Made by a program: the position numbers and the translations under genes
The notes under the pieces: generated by a model
Database searches by the model: none
What the model was told of the DNA's origin: nothing
What the model saw: the letters and a program-made list of their open reading frames with translations, nothing else
NCBI GenBank assembly: GCA_973895155.1
Contig: OZ316895.1
Coordinates: 20,956,001 to 21,020,000 of the forward strand
Source of the DNA: Marsupella aquatica
Lineage: Eukaryota > Marchantiophyta
DNA: 64,000 bases
Direction: 5' to 3'
Shown here: positions 25,842 to 37,700 of the stretch, piece by piece
Layout: the number at the start of each line of letters is the position of its first letter
How positions within the stretch are numbered: the first letter of the stretch is position 1

Positions 25842-27751
25842 TGTCGTCTATATGTAGGATTGAATAGCCGTTAACAAGTTGAACCTTTCTTAGTACGAAG
25901 GGAATGATCCACGATGAGCGCAAAATGTTCTAAACTGAGACATTCCCTCCAACTCCGAGCCTCGAAAAAATGCATGCCTTCAGAAGTGTCTCCTACTGGT
26001 AAAACAACGGGATCCACTCGGAATTCCTGTAAAGGAGCAGCCATTAACCTCCAGAATGAGGTTGTCCACATTAAGTTGTTGTTGTCACTAGATTGTTCTT
26101 CAAAGCAGCGGAGGAGATCACCGCTGCGCGGCACAGTCCCTCATCCACTAATTCCTGCTAAATCCGCCCTGTCCTCCACTGCTATATTCGTTGCAGTGGC
26201 CTTCAAAGGGAGCCATGGAGGAGGCTGGAGAGCCACCGTCTCAATCATCTGCAACATCACTCCTGCCCGTAGACACAGGAGCCCAAACTTATACTGAACG
26301 AGCCCTCCAACTGCATGCCGAACGACACCACAGGAACGGAAACACAATTACCACGACAGAGAATAACGAACAAGTCCGGCAAATCCAAGCACACCAAGAA
26401 GCTGAAGCAAATCCAAACGTGCGACACTATCGTGAACCATCGTAAGACGAATCGAGCAACGGCCAGAAAAGTAGGGCGGGCTATCCTCACACTAACACAC
26501 CGGAAGCAAGGTGCCACGGTGATGCGCAAAACAATGATACCGCACGGAATGAACACGCTAATCAAGTCATATTCCACTGAAAGAGAGAAAGAACTCTCCG
26601 CATCGCTAAGGATGCACGGATCTGAGGCAGAATTGTCCAGCGACTAGAGTCGCGCTCAAGTGCACGGAGACGAAATAAAAACCGAAAACAAATAGGTGTG
26701 CTAAATGAGAAACATGAGGAGAATCAATTATGTATGCTCTACATGTGAAGATCTCTTGCACACAACAGCGAAGAGAAGATGACGAGAGGATCATCAACCC
26801 GCTGCCCTGCAACAAATAGAAACAGTACTCAAGAGAGAACTGCAAGAACCACTCGACAATCATCGTCCAACTATTACCCTAATAATCTTCCCCTGAGGGC
26901 ATAATCTTTCATGGAGGAGGCGCACCTTCTCAGAAGAGAAGTGGCCCGAATCGACGACGACGTCCAGTTCGAGCAGCTACGCGATGCCCACCGGACTGCC
27001 ACACCGATGATGATCTGTTCGGAAAGCAATTGGTGCGATCTCTCTGTTTGATGCTCAGAACGGCGACTTCAACATGCGTTCTTGCGGCGTCAAGTCAATC
27101 GATTCCGTCTGCTTCCAATCGTATTAGTCGTCCAACAAATATGCCTCGCAGAACGGACCTTGATTTTGCTTGTCACACAAAACGGCGAGCAACTTCTTCC
27201 GGTCGCAAAGATCCAACCGAGCGATTCAACGCTGTGCTCCTGTTGGATGATGAAGTTAGATCCCTAGAAACACCTTCAACCAACTGTTCCTTCTACGCAA
27301 ATCGAAGATCTACCCCCTTCCCCACTCCAGGAAAGAGGAAGCCGTCCCGGAAACCGATGAAATCAAGATTCTCGCGTGTAGTAACCCCACGGTTATGCCC
27401 CGATCTCCAAAAATCACCCACACACCCCTAGCCCTACGGATTATTATTGTAATGTTCCACAACCCCTCCTAGTAAGAACAGAAGCACACGCAAAGCCTGC
27501 AAGCCACCATAACGTGGCCCAACCACCACCCGACCAGTCGCGGGAGGAGAAGAAAGCCTTCCTTCCCTTCAACGCAAGAAAGCTTCCCACAAACCTACAC
27601 CAAGCTCTACGACGACCAGTCTACAACACCAACATCGCCGGCAGCGATGCCACGCTCGGCACGTTTATCCGTCCATCTCCCTCTCCTCTCCTCGCCTCGC
27701 TATCTCGTTTCGCAACCTCACCACCTTCTGCTCCGCTCTTGCGCTCCTTGC

Positions 27752-27769
27752 GCTGCTGCTGCTGCTGCT
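27752..27769 (+). repeat. (GCT)6 microsatellite
   Basis: Six GCT units lie in a pyrimidine-rich stretch about 27 bp before the candidate start at 27796. Confidence 0.9.
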
Positions 27770-27795
27770 CACGCTCTCCACAACGACCGATAACA

Positions 27796-27866
27796 ATGAG
27801 CGACGCGGAGGAAGCAAACCTTCGTTTCATCCATCATCAAGCTCCCCGTCTCTCCGTCCGCAAAAG
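27796..27866 (+). CDS. Possible orphan first exon (hypothetical)
   Basis: An ATG in good context (ataacaATGag) follows a CT-rich leader that looks like a plant 5' UTR. It opens 23 codons beginning MSDAEEANLRFIHH and runs to CGCAAAAG followed by GTGAAC, a plausible splice donor. No continuing exon is found downstream, where a train of MITEs begins at 28118. It could be the 5' end of a gene broken by transposon insertion, or chance. I do not recognise the peptide. Confidence 0.25.
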
Positions 27867-28117
27867 GTGAACACATTCGTCTCTTCTCTTCTCGTCTCTT
27901 ACTCTTCCTCTTCTCTTTCTGTGGGCATTAAATTACGTCGTAAATTATTATCCTCTTCCCCTCCTCCTTCCTCCCTGCCAACCAGCCCCCTTCCCCCCAC
28001 CCACCGCTACCCCTCCTGCCCTGCCCTGCCCTTCTAGCACCATCCCACCCGCACCACCTCATCACCCTCTCTCATCTGGTCTCCTCTAGTCAATAATACT
28101 AACTACAGTAACTACAT

Positions 28118-28449
28118 TAGGGCGTCTCAAATATGTGCATTTCGCAAGTGGGACCACACTCAAGAGTGCCCCGGGTCGGGTCAATGGTCTTCACTGGTCA
28201 TCATTCATTGCCCGACCAGTCACCCCCAGGATTTAGTGACTCATAAATCATGCGGACTACCTTGCAACTCTGTGCTTTGTCCCCAAAGGTCGAGGGTCAA
28301 GCTTACAAGTGTTTGATGAGAGCGCCGTGACCCCACTCAATCTTGGACTACCCCCGAAAAAATGGTCTGGGTGTACCCACTTTCCGTGCACCCGAGGGTT
28401 TCATGGGCTGCCCGTGAGATCATTTTTGCTTCATATTTGAGACGCCCTA
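28118..28449. mobile_element. MITE copy 1, TA-flanked with perfect terminal inverted repeats
   Basis: The ends agggcgtctcaaatatg (28119-28135) and catatttgagacgccct (28432-28448) are perfect reverse complements over 17 bp, with TA at both outer edges. Size is about 330 bp with no coding capacity. A TA target and short size fit a Tc1/mariner-type MITE, but the termini are not those of classical Stowaway elements. Confidence 0.85.
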
Positions 28450-28527
28450 GTAGTAGCGTGTCTAAATGAAAGCTCTTGGGAAGACGCAGCCCCAGGTTTG
28501 TGCTTCTTCATATATCCATGGATATAG

Positions 28528-28810
28528 TAGAGCGTCTCAAATACATACATTTTTCTGCTTTGATTGTGCCCTGGCGTGTTGTGATTGGGATCACAATCAT
28601 GACTAGTCGAGCACCGATTGTGAGGACCTACCAGTCATGCCTGGGACCGCAAAAGACCCCAATTTTACAGTAATCACAATAGCATTCAATGTGTCGTGAG
28701 GCCACTCAATTTTCCGTACCCGAAATTGCCCGTTTGTACCATGTTGTTGTGCTCCCGACTGCCTTGCAGGCCTCCCGTGAGGTGCCAGTTTTTTTTTATG
28801 AGACGCCCTA
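28528..28810. mobile_element. MITE copy 2 of the GTCTCAAA family
   Basis: Begins TAgagcgtctcaaata and ends tgagacgccctA. The interior shares the accagtcatgcc-type block with the other copies. It abuts copy 3. Confidence 0.75.
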
Positions 28811-29128
28811 GAAGGGCATCTCAAATATTGAAAAGAGAACACACCTCATGAGCCTCTTGTGATGCACTCGGGCGCACCAAAACTGGGTATATTAGCTGGC
28901 CAGTGATATTTTGGGGCTCTCAAGTTTGAGAAGGGTCGTGACTGTGTGCAAATTACAAGGTGAGGCAATGAACACACTGAGATTGGGTCCTCTCCTTGTA
29001 GCAGTTGGCCCTCAATTTCAGTCATGACTCCCGGGCATGATTGGTTGAGCCTCATATTTGATGCCCGACCAGTCGTTCCCGTTGCCATGGGTCATAACAC
29101 TCCCAGACAAGGTATTTGAGATGCCCTA
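28811..29128. mobile_element. MITE copy 3 of the GTCTCAAA family
   Basis: Begins agggcatctcaaatattg near 28813 and ends tatttgagatgccctA at 29128. Its interior aligns with copy 4 (ccttgtagcagtt, tgcc-accagtc and aacactcc blocks). Confidence 0.8.
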
Positions 29129-29464
29129 CTAGGGTGTCTCAAATATTGATTAAAACACCTCATGGGCGGCCCACGATTTGAATTGATGCGGTTGGGCGCG
29201 CCTGAACTAGTTGCAGCTGCCCGTGATCTTTTTGGGCAATCACAGGGGTCGTGGCATTGTGTGTGAATGACAACCTGAGGTGGTGACTACTCTCCACTCG
29301 GGTGCTCTTCCTTGTAGCAGTTAGGCCCTCTGTTTTGGTCAAGACTCTTGCGTGTGACGGGTCGGGCCTCACATTCGGTGCCTAACCAGTCATTTCCACT
29401 GCCCCGGGCTGCAACACTCCTGGGCGTGGTCGCACTTGAAGATTGACCGTGTTTGATACGCCCT
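29129..29464. mobile_element. MITE copy 4 of the GTCTCAAA family
   Basis: Begins ctagggtgtctcaaatattg and ends gtttgatacgcccta. It lies head-to-tail with copy 3, separated by only a few bases containing TA. Confidence 0.8.
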
Positions 29465-29484
29465 ACTACTGTATCTGTATCTCA

Positions 29485-29670
29485 TAGGGGGTCTCAATAA
29501 TGCGTCTCAGACCTTTGAGCTTTGCCTTCAGTAGTGGTCAAGGTAGTTTTCGGGGAGCTAAAGTGGCAGACACAAAAAATCTTGTCTGCATAATTGTGAC
29601 ATACGCAGACCAAAACTAATTATTTGGGGCTAGGGATCTTTTTGCAGACCTAAAGGTTTGAGATACCCTA
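29485..29670. mobile_element. MITE copy 5, shortened
   Basis: Starts TAgggggtctcaa and ends ggtttgagataccctA. At about 185 bp it is shorter than its neighbours and looks internally deleted. Confidence 0.65.
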
Positions 29671-29722
29671 GTATAGACCCATTTTGCTCTTTGTTGGAAT
29701 TTTACCAATGTTCGTAACCTGG

Positions 29723-30452
29723 CCCATGGGTGAGTTTGATTGGTGTCAACTTTATGAGTTCATCTTTTTGATCCTATAATAGCTGGGATTGTTAAGGGAA
29801 CTGGCCATTTGAAAATGGTAAAATTTTGCAACACAAGTGTGCGGGCTAGGCTCAAGGAGTGTTGCGTTCCCATGGGTGAGTTTGATTGGTGTCAACTTTA
29901 TGAGTTTATCTTTTTGATCCTATAATAGCAAGGACCATTAAGGGAACTGGCCATTTGGAAACGGTAAAATTTTGCAACACAAGTGTGCGAGCTAGGCTCA
30001 AGGAGTGTCGCATTCCCATGGGTGAGTTTGATTGATGTCAACTTTATGAGTTAATCTTTTTGATCCTATAATAGCTAGGACCGTTAAGGGAACTGGCCAT
30101 TTGGAAACGGTAAAATTTGGCAACACAAGTGTGCCGGCTAGGCTCAAGGAGTGTCGTGTTCCCATGGGTGAGTTTGATTGGTGTCAACTTTATGAGTTCA
30201 TCCTTTTGATCTTATAATAGCTAGGACCGTTAAGGGAACTGGCCATTTGGAAACAGTAAAATTTTGCAACACAAGTGTGCGGGCTAGGCTCAAGGCGTGT
30301 CGCGTCCCCATGGGTGAGTTTGATTGGTGTCAACTTTATGAGTTCATCTGTTTGATCCTATAACAGCTAGGACCGTTAAGGGAACTGGCCATTTGGAAAC
30401 AATAAAATTTTGCAACACAAGTGTGCGAGCTAGGCTCAAGGAGTGTCGCATT
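29723..30452 (+). repeat. Five-unit satellite with an exact 146-bp period
   Basis: Monomers start with cccatgggtgagtttgat at 29723, 29869, 30015, 30161 and 30307. All four spacings are exactly 146 bp. Units differ by scattered point changes only, with no length change. No open frame of note crosses them. Confidence 0.95.
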
Positions 30453-31274
30453 CCTCTGAACCTAACCAAAACAACTGTGAGACTGCCCATGGGCTACATT
30501 GGAGACCCCTTAATAAGTGCATGAAAAATGGCCTATGCGTTATATGTGTTTTCATGTCACACACATTAGACTCCTCATACCCAGCCCATTGGAGTGTATA
30601 ATTCAATGGATAAGTGCATGGAACTACTTCATGTTATTGTTTGTTGCAATTATCAATAATGATAACTTACTGATAAATGCATCTGTACATTTCATAAATG
30701 ATGCACTTATTTATTCTTGCCCAACTTGCATGTGAATGGCCCTTCACAATGCGCCCCTCGATTTGACACTTGCCACCAAATCAGTGAGCAAGAGAAACTT
30801 GCAACAATCTTCTCATGTGCTAGGCCTGGCGACAAAAATTCTACAAAATCAAAGCTACAGGACACATGTCTCAAAAATTAGTTGCAAAGAGAAAATACTG
30901 TTGGAAAAAGAGATATGTTACCATATAAACATTGAGGGAGTGCTTGAGGATGAAACATAGGGCCTCTCTGATGCGAGTTGGGCCGTAGTGTCTTTCTACT
31001 TGCACATATGAAAACTACATTTTCCCCTTAGAGTAGAGGATTACATGGTCTGCGTGCACTTAAACTGCCACTAGGCATATTCCACAGTCCACTCATTCTT
31101 CACCCACGTCAATTTGCTCCACAATTTATTAGTGGTTTAGGGGAACATGGTAGATCCACATATTGTCATGGCTAGTGGTGGTTTCATCACAAAATACACT
31201 TATGCAGGGTGGACTATAAAATACTACTCCTGTACGGTAACCCCACCTCAACCCCCTCCGTTCGATGTGTTCAG
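30453..31274. other. Anonymous AT-rich DNA
   Basis: Short open frames only (for example 30736-30960), without recognisable domains. I see no RNA gene or regulatory element I can name. Confidence 0.5.
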
Positions 31275-31931
31275 TAGGGGGTCTCAATTATGAGACTACA
31301 GATTTAGAAAATGGGAATAGTCACCTATGCGTGCCCAGTCACCAGCTACTGACTCTGCAACTAAACAAGTTAAGTATTTGAACCGGCCCGGCCGGAAGGA
31401 ATTTTTTTGAAATGGGGAGTCGGTAATTTGTGCAGAGTCGGGCTTCTTGAGAGGCAAGTGTCGTCGGGTTCACTCACACCGAAAGGGTCACAGAAACAAT
31501 TGGCTCCTGGTCCTGAGGTGTGACGACCTCAATTTCAGAATCCCGCACACTTTGGCGGACGTCCATTTGGGCCCTATCCCGGGCAGGCCATAGACGTCCG
31601 TGGTCTCATATTAATAGGGTGTCTCAACCCTATAGCTTTGCGGGCTCCTTCTGGTCACCCAGATGCCTTGGGTTGCTTCCCGAAATGAACACCGGGACCC
31701 AAAATCGGGCGCTCCAAAAACGGAGGTTGAACCTTGACTCGAACCTAATTTAAGTCAGTCTGTGACGGACAGAGTGTAAGTCTGGATCATAAAAAAAACT
31801 AATAAGAAATTTGGGGGAGCGAACTCGGTGGGCCAACCACCTGATTTGGACAACCTGGGTCACGGAAGTACAGGGTGTCCATTGGGAATGCAAGAGTTTC
31901 TCTTTGAGACACCCTATTTGAGACCCCCCTA
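31275..31931. mobile_element. MITE of the same family, interrupted by a second copy
   Basis: The outer ends are TAgggggtctcaat (31275) and atttgagaccccccTA (to 31931). A second family member (31615-31916) sits inside, only ~15 bp from the right end. Confidence 0.7.
31615..31916. mobile_element. Nested MITE inside the 31275-31931 copy
   Basis: Ends TAgggtgtctcaa and ttgagacacccTA, about 300 bp. Insertion into a TA within the outer element fits the target preference of the family. Confidence 0.7.
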
Positions 31932-32518
31932 TTCCAAGCACTTTCCTCTCCCCAATTTTTCTCCCTCCTCCGTTTATTCCTCCTCTCCTTCACGTTTCTT
32001 TTATTACTCTCTGTCATCATCCACCATCGCGTCAATCATCCATCGATTTTAACATGGCAGCTTTAATCACGACTGCTTTTGCAGGTGTTGCCGTCCGATG
32101 AGCTCCTCATCACCATTCTATCCCGTCAATTCCGTCTGTTCGACTCGTCAATCCACTCCAGCCATAGCCGGGCGAATCCACCTGATTTGGACAACCTGGG
32201 TCACGGAAGTACAGGGTGTCCATTGGGAATGCAAGAGTTTCTCTTTGAGACACCCTATTTGAGACCCCCCTATTCCAAGCACTTTCCTCTCCCCAATTTT
32301 TCTCCCTCCTCCGTTTATTCCTCCTCTCCTTCACGTTTCTTTTATTACTCTCTGTCATCATCCACCATCGCGTCAATCATCCATCGATTTTAACATGGCA
32401 GCTTTAATCACGACTGCTTTTGCAGGTGTTGCCGTCCGATGAGCTCCTCATCACCATTCTATCCCGTCAATTCCGTCTGTTCGACTCGTCAATCCACTCC
32501 AGCCATAGCCGGGCGAAT
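31837..32518. repeat. Perfect 341-bp tandem duplication
   Basis: Copies 31837-32177 and 32178-32518 read identically over their length. The unit includes the right ends of the nested MITEs, a CT-rich stretch and a short frame with an F-box-like start (LPSDELLITILSRQF). The duplication is therefore younger than the MITE insertions. Confidence 0.93.
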
Positions 32519-34075
32519 CCCGGTGAAATGGTGAATGCAATCACCTACTCTGCAGCACAGTGCAGTAGTAGACGCCAAGCTTTGCACGCGTCAAAGCTTT
32601 TCTGACGAGTCTGCTGCAGCTCTCATCTAATCCGTTCCTGCCTGTGCCCATGGAGAGTCAATCAATTAATCAAAGCTCAGAATAATAATTTATCACGCCA
32701 CCACGAATCACCCCTACCAGATCCAAATCATTCAATCAGCGGCCGGTCATAGATGCACCTGAGCAAAATTCAACAGAATTGATCACCCCTGACTCGCCTC
32801 CTCCGATCGTGGCGACTCGACCTCCATCTCCTCTTCTCAATTCTGCTCTACGCAACATCTCCATTTCCATGTCGACGATTCTTCTTCGTCACGTTACAGG
32901 TTTACACCCCAATTCGCTGGATGTGACGGTTCTGACGGTGACGGTGACGGCGATGGCGACGGTGTACAGTCCGATGACTGTACCGATGACTGTACTGCAG
33001 GGGATCTTTACTCCCTTTCTTTCCACGTGGCCCTCTATGGCTGTAATGTCTTTTTGCAAGGGTGTAGACCGATTCAGGCTTGGGAGCAATGCAGGCCATC
33101 CGCACCTTGCCAAACTGCCTGCGATGCAGGCGCTCGGCCCCAAAACCGGTGCGGATGCTCTAAGGCGGGTTTCTTCTTACCAACCAACCTGGTGATGAGG
33201 TATTGTATAATGCAAGGAAACAGGAGTTTTGAGAGCGAGAACCACCCATTGACGAGAAATTGTATAACACAAGCAAACAGGAAGTTCAAGAGAGAGAAGA
33301 ATGTTGTTAGCAAGTCATAGTGGTTTTTAAATTTTCTTTTGATTTTTGTGGTCTTTTATATTTGTATTGTTTTTTTAAGACTCCAGATGGCTAGTGGGTT
33401 TGCTAGCCAAAAGAGCAAATGCAAATATGGATATTAACACCCAGGTTGTTGTTAGCCAAACAGTTGGATATAGAAAAATAAGGGTCATGTGAGTAAAATT
33501 ATTGCTCATACCTTTATGTTTTTTTTTGTTGTTTACTCGCATGCTACAATGACCCGTGTGATCTTTCTAGCACTAATAAACTGTTTCCTGGCACGCTACA
33601 ATGACCCCTGTGATCTTCCTAGCACTGACCCCGTATATTCATTTGGACTGGCCTTTGTGTCGTTTCCTCCATTTGTTTGTTTTTTTATTCTTTCTTTTCT
33701 CTTACTATTCCTTGTTGGTTTAATTGCTTTCTTTTTCTGGCCTTTGTTTCTTTCATTTGGCCATTTCCCGTTTCAGGGTCAATGCTGACGGCATTGGCAA
33801 TTGGGGTTGTGTTTGTCAGACAGGACCCAATAATCCACACGAGTGACGATGAGTGAACATTGTGGAGTTTCGTGTGAGATGACCCAACCACCAGTGAACT
33901 TTGACAAGCATACCTGGAGAAACAAGATTGGATGTTTGGTCTCATCCACAGAGAGTTGGCGAGGCTGGTCAGGGGCCACTCCCACCCCCCAATTTGTCAG
34001 TTCTGGTGGAAGGGGGCGTAGTCCTGCTGGCCTGGAGCCTGGATTTTAATTTTCCCACAGCCCAATAAGGCATCT
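32519..34075. other. Anonymous DNA with short direct repeats
   Basis: A gacggt-type microsatellite lies near 32930-32965. A diverged ~55-bp duplication (tgtataa-gcaa-gaaacagga) lies near 33185-33300. A T-rich stretch follows. No coding exon was recognised. Confidence 0.5.
33543..33640. repeat. 52-bp tandem duplication
   Basis: gctacaatgaccc, tgtgatctt and ctagcact blocks occur at 33543 and again at 33595. Confidence 0.85.
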
Positions 34076-34545
34076 CAAACCTACACATTCCCAAGCATTT
34101 TTGGGTCGCCATGATTCAAACTATCTGTGGCGATCATGACCATCATTCCACCTTTGATCAAAACCATCTGTTGGCGATCGTGAGCAAAACTGGAATTTTG
34201 GTCAAATTTACCCCACCCAGGTTTCGGTTGATACGACACTTCCTATCATGCCCTAGCGGAAGAATGCACATCATCGGTTTTTCAAAAGGTTGCCGACCAT
34301 TCTTGAAGGGCTACTATTCATTTTCCACAAAATGATTCCTGGTGCAGACATGGGTGCACTGACCACCCAGTTTGCTGATGGCGTCTCAAATCTCTCTTTT
34401 CTGTCTCCAGTCAAGGTCAGAGACAACTATTTGGAAAAAAATGGTGGACATGAAAATGTGTGTCCGCACACTCCTGACCCGTGGCTGAACCTGGTAGGTT
34501 CAGGGATCATCTTGCCCTGCAAAGTTCAAGGTTTGAGACACCCTG
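34076..34545. mobile_element. Diverged member of the GTCTCAAA MITE family
   Basis: Begins TAaggcatctcaaacctac and ends aaggtttgagacaccctga. At about 470 bp it is longer than the others. An internal ggcgtctcaaatctc near 34380 suggests a composite of two insertions. Confidence 0.5.
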
Positions 34546-34559
34546 AAACCCAGACTGTA

Positions 34560-34726
34560 GCATTTTGGTCACTGGAAATCTCAAGGAACGAGCCATTGTC
34601 AAACTAGGACATCCAAAAAGAACACCTCTCACTAAAATTGCAGCATTTTGGTGACAGGAAACCTCAAGGAACAAGCTGTTGTCAAACTAGGATATCCAAA
34701 AATAACACCTCTTACTAAAATTGCAG
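34560..34726. repeat. 83-bp tandem duplication
   Basis: Copies start at 34560 and 34643 with gcattttggt. They share ctcaaggaac, tgtcaaactagga and actaaaattgcag. Confidence 0.9.
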
Positions 34727-37700
34727 ATAGCTCGCGAGGGGTAGGGGTCAGGTTTTTTTTTAGTGACGAAAACTCACTAAATTCCACCTCTACTATTTCT
34801 ATGTCGCATGAGCAGTGTTCCACCTATCACAAGCCCCATTAGCCAGAATCTAACAGTCAGCCAGAAACTCCAGGGAAATCCAGAGATATCTGACAGTCAC
34901 TAAATTAATTGAATCTGAAATCTTTTGAGCATCTTCTCCTTCACACACCACATTCGCCACTCTGGCGAAAACATAAAATCCTTAAAAACTACTTTGGTAC
35001 TTACCTTCCGACAGTTTCCCTTTGTTTTGTCTCTGCCAGCGAGATTTTCTTTACCACGGAGAACCCTATCCTCTCGGCCAGCGGGCCCGGCCCCATCTGC
35101 GAGGAAGCCGCCGGCAGTCCCACACAGAGCCACGACCCTGGCCCCCGCCAGGTCGTCACGCCATCGCCACCTATCCCGAACCTGCTTCCTTCGGGGCCTC
35201 GGCTACGGCTTAGGATAGGATGCCGTGGAGCTATTTTTGTGATTGGATAATAATTTACACGCGCAGCACGGTGATTCACTGATTCCGAGGCCATTTGGCA
35301 TTTACTACCATTGAGAGACTCCCGTAGACCATGGTCGGATAATTAATTAAATTGTTGCATGATAGCTTTTTCTGGTTTCCTTATTTTAGTTTATAGGTTG
35401 AAAGTTTCTCGTAGACCACGTTTTGGACAGTTTTTCTTTTTTTTTTAGTTGTTTTTTGGGTGGATATGAACACATGGCTCCATGCAATTGGTTTTATTTT
35501 CGTTTGCTTTCAATAGGTGGATTCAATTATGGAGATGGGGGCAAACTTAGCTCACAAGAGGGCCCTGTTGACATTGCTTGACAATGGAGCTAGGCTGACA
35601 ATCTTGGAAGGTGTATTTGGAGGCTTGGTGTGTTTGTGGTGGCCAATAAAGCTCTTGCACTGAGGTTGATGTAGCCTTCACAAAGACAAACCACATATCT
35701 CTTCTGTATGTGTGTGCATGTTTGTTGGTATCTACAGAGGTTACTCAAAATCTGTTTGCAGGTTTTTTTATTCATTTCAAAGAGAAATTAGAAATGTATT
35801 TGGAAGAACATTATGACATCTTAAATACAATTTTGCGACTTATAAAGAAAAATAAACATTTAAAACCAATTTTTTGAATCTTGCATGAATTCCAAGTTTG
35901 GAGAGGTAAAATTCAATTCGTTTTTCCAATACTTTTAGGGTGGTTAGGTCCTAAAAATGGAGCAGGTGATATGGGGGCTTCATATAGTGACCCCAGACGT
36001 AGCCTATGATATAGAGGAGAAAACCCACTCAGGTAAAACAAGTATTGAAAAACAAAGCAGCAAAGAATAGCATCTAGTTTGTTTAGTTTTGACCTACTCC
36101 TCCCCGTACTCCTCCACTGCTTAGATAAATATACTTATAGGCATGGGACCGAATAGGTTTACACGTGGTTAGGTCCACTACTTGGGCACAAACTTGAATT
36201 GGGTACCCCCACTAGCTATAGCATAAGTGTGGGCCCTTATAGAGCAACTAAATCAAACGAACTGGAGGGCAATATATTCACTTATCCTATCATCAAATGA
36301 GCTTCTCTACTAATTTTTTTTCATTATTGTATGCGGCGTTGAAGAGGGATGATTGTAGGGTGGGGGAACAGATGTATTATCATAGGCTTCTTGTTAAGCA
36401 GCTGGGACACATTTATTCCATCCTTTCATGACAGAAGTGTTGGAAAGTATGGGCAAAGTGGTGAGCAAAGTGGATGGGGTGGCAACTGGGACCCCATTGG
36501 GACCCAAACTAGTACACATTTCAAACTATGCCAATAACACTCAACAAGGCAAGGCCGACCAAGTCATTTGTCTTGTAGTAGTGGGGAAAGACCCCAAACC
36601 TTGATCCAGGACCCCTTAATTCATGCAATATTGGATTCTTGCCACTAGTCTTCTCACACCTTTATGAGAGAATAGCTAAATAGTGTTCTGTTACTTTGAC
36701 CAAAGATTTATAATTGAAGGTTGCATGACATTTGCTTCTGGGTCAAATAGAAAGACCCTTAGGAATCACGTGTCATCTAAAAAGCATAATTTTATACACT
36801 TTTAACAAAAGTTAAGTCAACCTGAAAAGAATTTTTTTTTTATAGCCTTTTAACAAAAGTTATGTCAAACGTAACAAGTAAACTGAAGAGTCTACATTAC
36901 AAAAAAAAATTTGATCCATACCTAGGCCAAGAAATAGACTAAATGTTGGGCTTTACATGAGAAAAATGACCACCACCAAGATTTTAATTCACATTCAACC
37001 AACTGGCTCTGATCAGTGGGTTTGGGAATTAGCCTAGAACTGAGAGGTCCCAAGTTCAATCACCCCTTCATAACACAAGGGGTGTGGAAGGTATGTGTGT
37101 ATGTGTGGGTGAGGTTAGTGGTGGGAGTCTTGGTTTCTCCTCAGTCAATGGCTGGTCCGCTTTGGGGCCTTGGTTCAACACTCCCTCCCTCCTAGTCTGG
37201 GTCCTGTTGGATCCCTGAGTATTGTCCCATTGTGACTACCCTACATAAAATTGCATGCTCGTACTAGTAACATGTCTATCTTCTGTTCATGCTCCGTAGC
37301 AAGATGTCCATCCTCTGTTGGATGGGCCAGCTTTCAGCTTTCAAGGCAAAATTAAATATCTATCCAGTCCTGGATTAACCATCTCTCCTGGCCTGGGTCC
37401 TGTTGGATCTATGGGTGTTGTCCTCTTGTGGCTACCTGCTTTCAGCTTTCAAGGCAAAATAAATAAATAGATCCAATCCTGGTGTAACCATTTCTCTGCC
37501 TGGTCCTTGTTGGATCCCAGGGAGTTGTCCTCTTGTGGCTACCGTGCATGAAATTGCATGTTTCAGAGCAGGATGTCTATTTTTGTTGGATATGGGCGTG
37601 TTTTTGGTTTCCAAGACAAATTGGTCCAATTTGGCGTTGCATGAGATTGAGAGGGCTTTTGGCTCTACAAAAATCTAGTGGGGTCTTATTGTATGGAGCC

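Larger units (their letters stand above)
25842..28117. other. Upstream flank of the kinase gene and anonymous DNA
   Basis: The first few hundred bases should be 5' UTR and promoter of the kinase gene. Several open frames on the plus strand between 26.2 and 27.5 kb have coding-like composition but no recognisable domain. A short frame from ATG 26911 and an adjoining 133-codon frame (27030-27431) do not form a clear gene. The stretch 27.65-28.08 kb is very rich in CT and contains a GCT run. Confidence 0.45.

Noticed and set aside
26911-27431. Possible small plus-strand gene (MEEAHLLRREVARIDDD and the following 133-codon frame)
   Set aside because: The frames do not join without an arbitrary shift, no donor/acceptor pair was convincing, and no domain is recognisable.
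37004-37063. A true tRNA gene
   Set aside because: The A/B-box-like words lie in a sequence that cannot fold into a full cloverleaf by eye and continues into a dispersed repeat body, so it is called a SINE.
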